A stretch of 64,000 nt of DNA from assembly GCF_036169555.1 (NCBI RefSeq), contig NZ_CP108032.1, forward strand, positions 1,736,001-1,800,000. The letters are read 5' to 3'. Below are positions 62,320-64,000 of this stretch, piece after piece. This DNA comes from Streptomyces sp. NBC_00306. Lineage in GTDB: Bacteria; Actinomycetota; Actinomycetes; Streptomycetales; Streptomycetaceae. A program made the position numbers and the translations under genes. The notes beneath the pieces were generated by a model that had not been told where the DNA came from, did no database searches, and saw only the letters and a program-made list of their open reading frames with translations. Position 1 is the stretch's first letter. Every line of letters begins with the position of its first letter.

Positions 62320-62550
62320 TCAGAGCTTGGCCAGCTTGGAGTAAGGGCTCGGAATTCTTCCCTTGCGACCGGAGAAATCGACGAGCACAGCAGCGTTGTC
62401 ACCCTCGACTGCGATGACTCTGCCGAGGCCGAACTGGTCGTGCGAGACCCGGTCACCCACTTCGTACTGCTCGATCGGCGGGGCTGCCGGGGCCGTTCTG
62501 TTGAAGGGACTGGAGGGCAGATGGCGCCGGGATCCGGCTGACTTGGTCAT
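62320..62550 (-). CDS. Small Tudor/SH3-like domain protein (PcrA C-terminus/CarD-like)
   Basis: 76 residues. A basic N-terminus (MTKSAGSRRHLPSSPFNR) is followed by a compact beta-barrel: YEVGDRVSHDQFGLGRVIAVEG, then AAVLVDFSGRKGRIP and SPYSKLAKL. The GDRVxHxxFGxGxVI pattern is that of the Tudor-like domain at the C-terminus of UvrD/PcrA helicases, and of the RNA-polymerase-binding part of CarD. As a free small protein it may bind RNA polymerase or nucleic acid; that is inference. ATG at 62550. Confidence 0.8.
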   Translation of the reverse strand: MTKSAGSRRHLPSSPFNRTAPAAPPIEQYEVGDRVSHDQFGLGRVIAVEGDNAAVLVDFSGRKGRIPSPYSKLAKL

Positions 62551-62578
62551 TACCGTGAGTATGGCCCCTCGGGCCGCA

Positions 62579-63595
62579 TCAGAACAACGCACTGTAGGCA
62601 TTGAGCGCCGGCTGCCCGCCCAGATGGGCATAAAGCACGACAGCCCTGGACCCGATTTCTCCCCGTTCGACCAGGTCGATGAGTCCTGCCATCGATTTAC
62701 CCTCGTACACCGGGTCCGTCACCATTCCTTCCGTACGGGCCGCGAGTCGCATGGCTGCCAGCGTCGCCTCGTCGGGGATGCCGTAGGTGCCCGCGTGATA
62801 GCGCTCGTCGAGTTCGATCTCCTCGTCGCGCAGCTCCCGCTCCACCCCGATGAGTGAGGCGGTGTTCCGGGCGATACGGCCGATCTGTTCGCGGGTGCGG
62901 TCGGGGGCCGCCGAGGCGTCGATCCCGAGGACCCGGCGCGGACGCGCGCCCGCCTCTTCCAGCGCGGCGAATCCGGCGATCATGCCGGCCTGGGTGCTGC
63001 CGGTGACCGAGCAGACCACGATCGTGTCGAAGAAGACGTCCAGCTCCCTCTCCTGTTCGGCAACCTCGTATGCCCAGTTCGCGAAGCCGAGTCCGCCGAG
63101 CGGGTGGTCGGAGGCGCCTGCGGGGATGGCGTAGGGACGGCCGCCGGCCTCCTCGACCTCGCGGAGCGCCTGCTCGAAGCTCTCCTTGACGCCGATCCCG
63201 AACCCGGCGCGCACCAGACGGACGTCCGCGCCCGCGAGCCGGCTGATGAGGATGTTCCCGACCTTGTCGTAGACCGGGTCCGGCCACTCCACCCAGCTCT
63301 CCTGCACCAGCACACAGGCGAGACCGGTGCGGGCGGCGACGGCCGCGACCTGGCGGGTGTGATTCGACTGGACGCCGCCGATCGACACGAGCGTGTCGCA
63401 TCCCCGGGCGAGCGCGTCGGCGACGAGGTACTCCAGCTTGCGGGTCTTGTTGCCGCCGTGGGCGAGGGGTGAATTGCAGTCCTCGCGCTTGGCCCACAGC
63501 TCGGCTCCGCCGAGATGGCGGGTGAGCCGTTCGAGGCGGTGCACCGGGGAGGGGCCGAACAGCAGCGGATGGCGTTCGTACGACGAGATCGACAT
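62579..63595 (-). CDS. acdS: 1-aminocyclopropane-1-carboxylate deaminase AcdS
   Basis: 338 residues, fold-type II PLP enzyme. The Schiff-base Lys is in [17 protein letters not shown], the catalytic Ser in [22 protein letters not shown] phosphate loop in [12 protein letters not shown]. Family-splitting residues favour ACC deaminase over D-cysteine desulfhydrase: Tyr-Glu in [12 protein letters not shown] (Thr in the desulfhydrase) and Leu in [12 protein letters not shown]. It breaks ACC to ammonia and 2-oxobutyrate, lowering plant ethylene. The partial GntR-type gene 16 bp upstream on the same strand may regulate it. Confidence 0.92.
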   Translation of the reverse strand: MSISSYERHPLLFGPSPVHRLERLTRHLGGAELWAKREDCNSPLAHGGNKTRKLEYLVADALARGCDTLVSIGGVQSNHTRQVAAVAARTGLACVLVQESWVEWPDPVYDKVGNILISRLAGADVRLVRAGFGIGVKESFEQALREVEEAGGRPYAIPAGASDHPLGGLGFANWAYEVAEQERELDVFFDTIVVCSVTGSTQAGMIAGFAALEEAGARPRRVLGIDASAAPDRTREQIGRIARNTASLIGVERELRDEEIELDERYHAGTYGIPDEATLAAMRLAARTEGMVTDPVYEGKSMAGLIDLVERGEIGSRAVVLYAHLGGQPALNAYSALF

Positions 63596-63611
63596 GCTGA
63601 GCTCCTTCGGG

Positions 63612-64000
63612 TCAGGGGGCGTCGTCCTGTCCGCCGCCGGCCCGCTCTCCAGGGACAGGCGGGGTGTCGGCCTGTTCTCCAGGAACCGGAGCGCTTCCCG
63701 GATCGTCGGCGAGGGCTTCGAGCGAGTGCCAGATCGTCGCGGTGATCCCGGCCGCCTCGTCCTCGTCCCCCGCGGCGCAGGCGTCGATCAGCCGCTCGTG
63801 CCGGGCCGCCGACTCCAGCGCGCCCGCCTCGGCGAACCGGCGCCACTCCAGCCGCCGCAGCAGCGGCGTGAAGCGGGCGATCGTCGCCGCGACCGCGCGG
63901 TTGCCGCAGGCCCGGACGAGTACGTCGTGCAGGTCGTCGTCGGCCCGCAGCGCCTCGCCGACCTCGCCGGACCGGGTGGCCCGTACGAAGCGGTCGTTGG
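63612..64000 (-). CDS. GntR-type regulator, FCD effector domain (C-terminal part, runs off the window)
   Basis: 129 residues of the C-terminal FCD domain: [24 protein letters not shown] with conserved Asp/His, [21 protein letters not shown] with the last His, and a Pro/Gly tail carrying a duplicated VPGEQAD/VPGERAG unit. The DNA-binding part lies outside the window. It reads into acdS, which suggests a regulator-target pair; many acdS genes are controlled by an Lrp-type AcdR instead. Confidence 0.85.
   Translation of the reverse strand, partial: NDRFVRATRSGEVGEALRADDDLHDVLVRACGNRAVAATIARFTPLLRRLEWRRFAEAGALESAARHERLIDACAAGDEDEAAGITATIWHSLEALADDPGSAPVPGEQADTPPVPGERAGGGQDDAP

Overview
The window is chromosomal DNA of a Streptomyces or a very close relative. 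The evidence is very high GC with third-codon G/C bias, many GTG starts, long runs of ATGA/GTGA stop-start overlaps, and gene content I recognise: a PiT transporter with a PHO box, a B12-riboswitch cob operon, ectABCD, an LAETG-anchored surface protein, HisKA_3/NarL two-component pairs and a TerD protein. The order PiT, cob genes, LAETG protein, ectABCD resembles what I remember of the Streptomyces coelicolor core chromosome; that comparison is from memory. No tRNA, rRNA, CRISPR array, prophage or intact transposase was seen.

Layout. (1) 1-9.4 kb: housekeeping genes. These are a partial enoyl-CoA hydratase, a small HTH protein, an ABC-F ATPase preceded by a possible 7-codon leader peptide, a zinc metallopeptidase, a VOC protein, an uncharacterised protein, an alpha/beta hydrolase, a class II aldolase, and the low-affinity phosphate transporter behind PhoP-type direct repeats. 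(2) 9.4-28 kb: a cobalamin operon. It runs riboswitch, 25-codon leader ORF, cobD/cbiB, cobQ, cobN, a ChlI/ChlD-type chelatase subunit, cobO, cobB, cobI; then an inverted ZIP metal-transporter gene; then cobM, cobL, a cbiG-cobJ fusion, cobH, cbiX and a CobC-like aminotransferase. Almost all genes overlap by 1-17 nt, so translation is probably coupled along the chain. (3) 28-35.3 kb: a sortase-anchored surface protein, an amidohydrolase, a class V aminotransferase, then ectABCD for ectoine and hydroxyectoine, closed by a strong terminator.

(4) 35.3-42.7 kb: an old-yellow-enzyme gene divergent from a marR gene with two shared operator-like sites; a class V aminotransferase; a DsbA/FrnE protein; a GNAT; a DUF1349 protein; and an alpha-ketoglutarate-semialdehyde-type dehydrogenase divergent from an iclR gene. 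A 62-bp tandem repeat follows. (5) 43-52.8 kb: a membrane protein with a histidine kinase and response regulator, a penicillin-binding protein, a secreted ricin-type lectin, a coupled trio (DUF3995, sigma factor, SRPBCC), a purine permease and a secreted S37 peptidase. (6) 52.8-60.7 kb: a sugar-acid island with an IlvD/Edd dehydratase, two DapA-family enzymes (one KdgD-like), a GntR regulator, an MFS exporter, an unknown enzyme coupled to kdgD, and uronate dehydrogenase read from a mirror-image promoter pair. Together with the aldehyde dehydrogenase of region 4 these fit oxidative breakdown of uronates and aldonates to 2-oxoglutarate. (7) 60.7-64 kb: a small protein, a double-TerD protein, a stand-alone Tudor/SH3-like protein, ACC deaminase and a partial GntR-type regulator.

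Most interesting points: possible leader-peptide control of the ABC-F gene; the coupled leader ORF behind the B12 riboswitch; a dispersed Streptomyces repeat apparently absorbed in frame into cobB; the ZIP gene and a perfect palindrome inside the cob cluster; the 62-bp hairpin repeat; and an unknown enzyme locked to kdgD in the uronate island.
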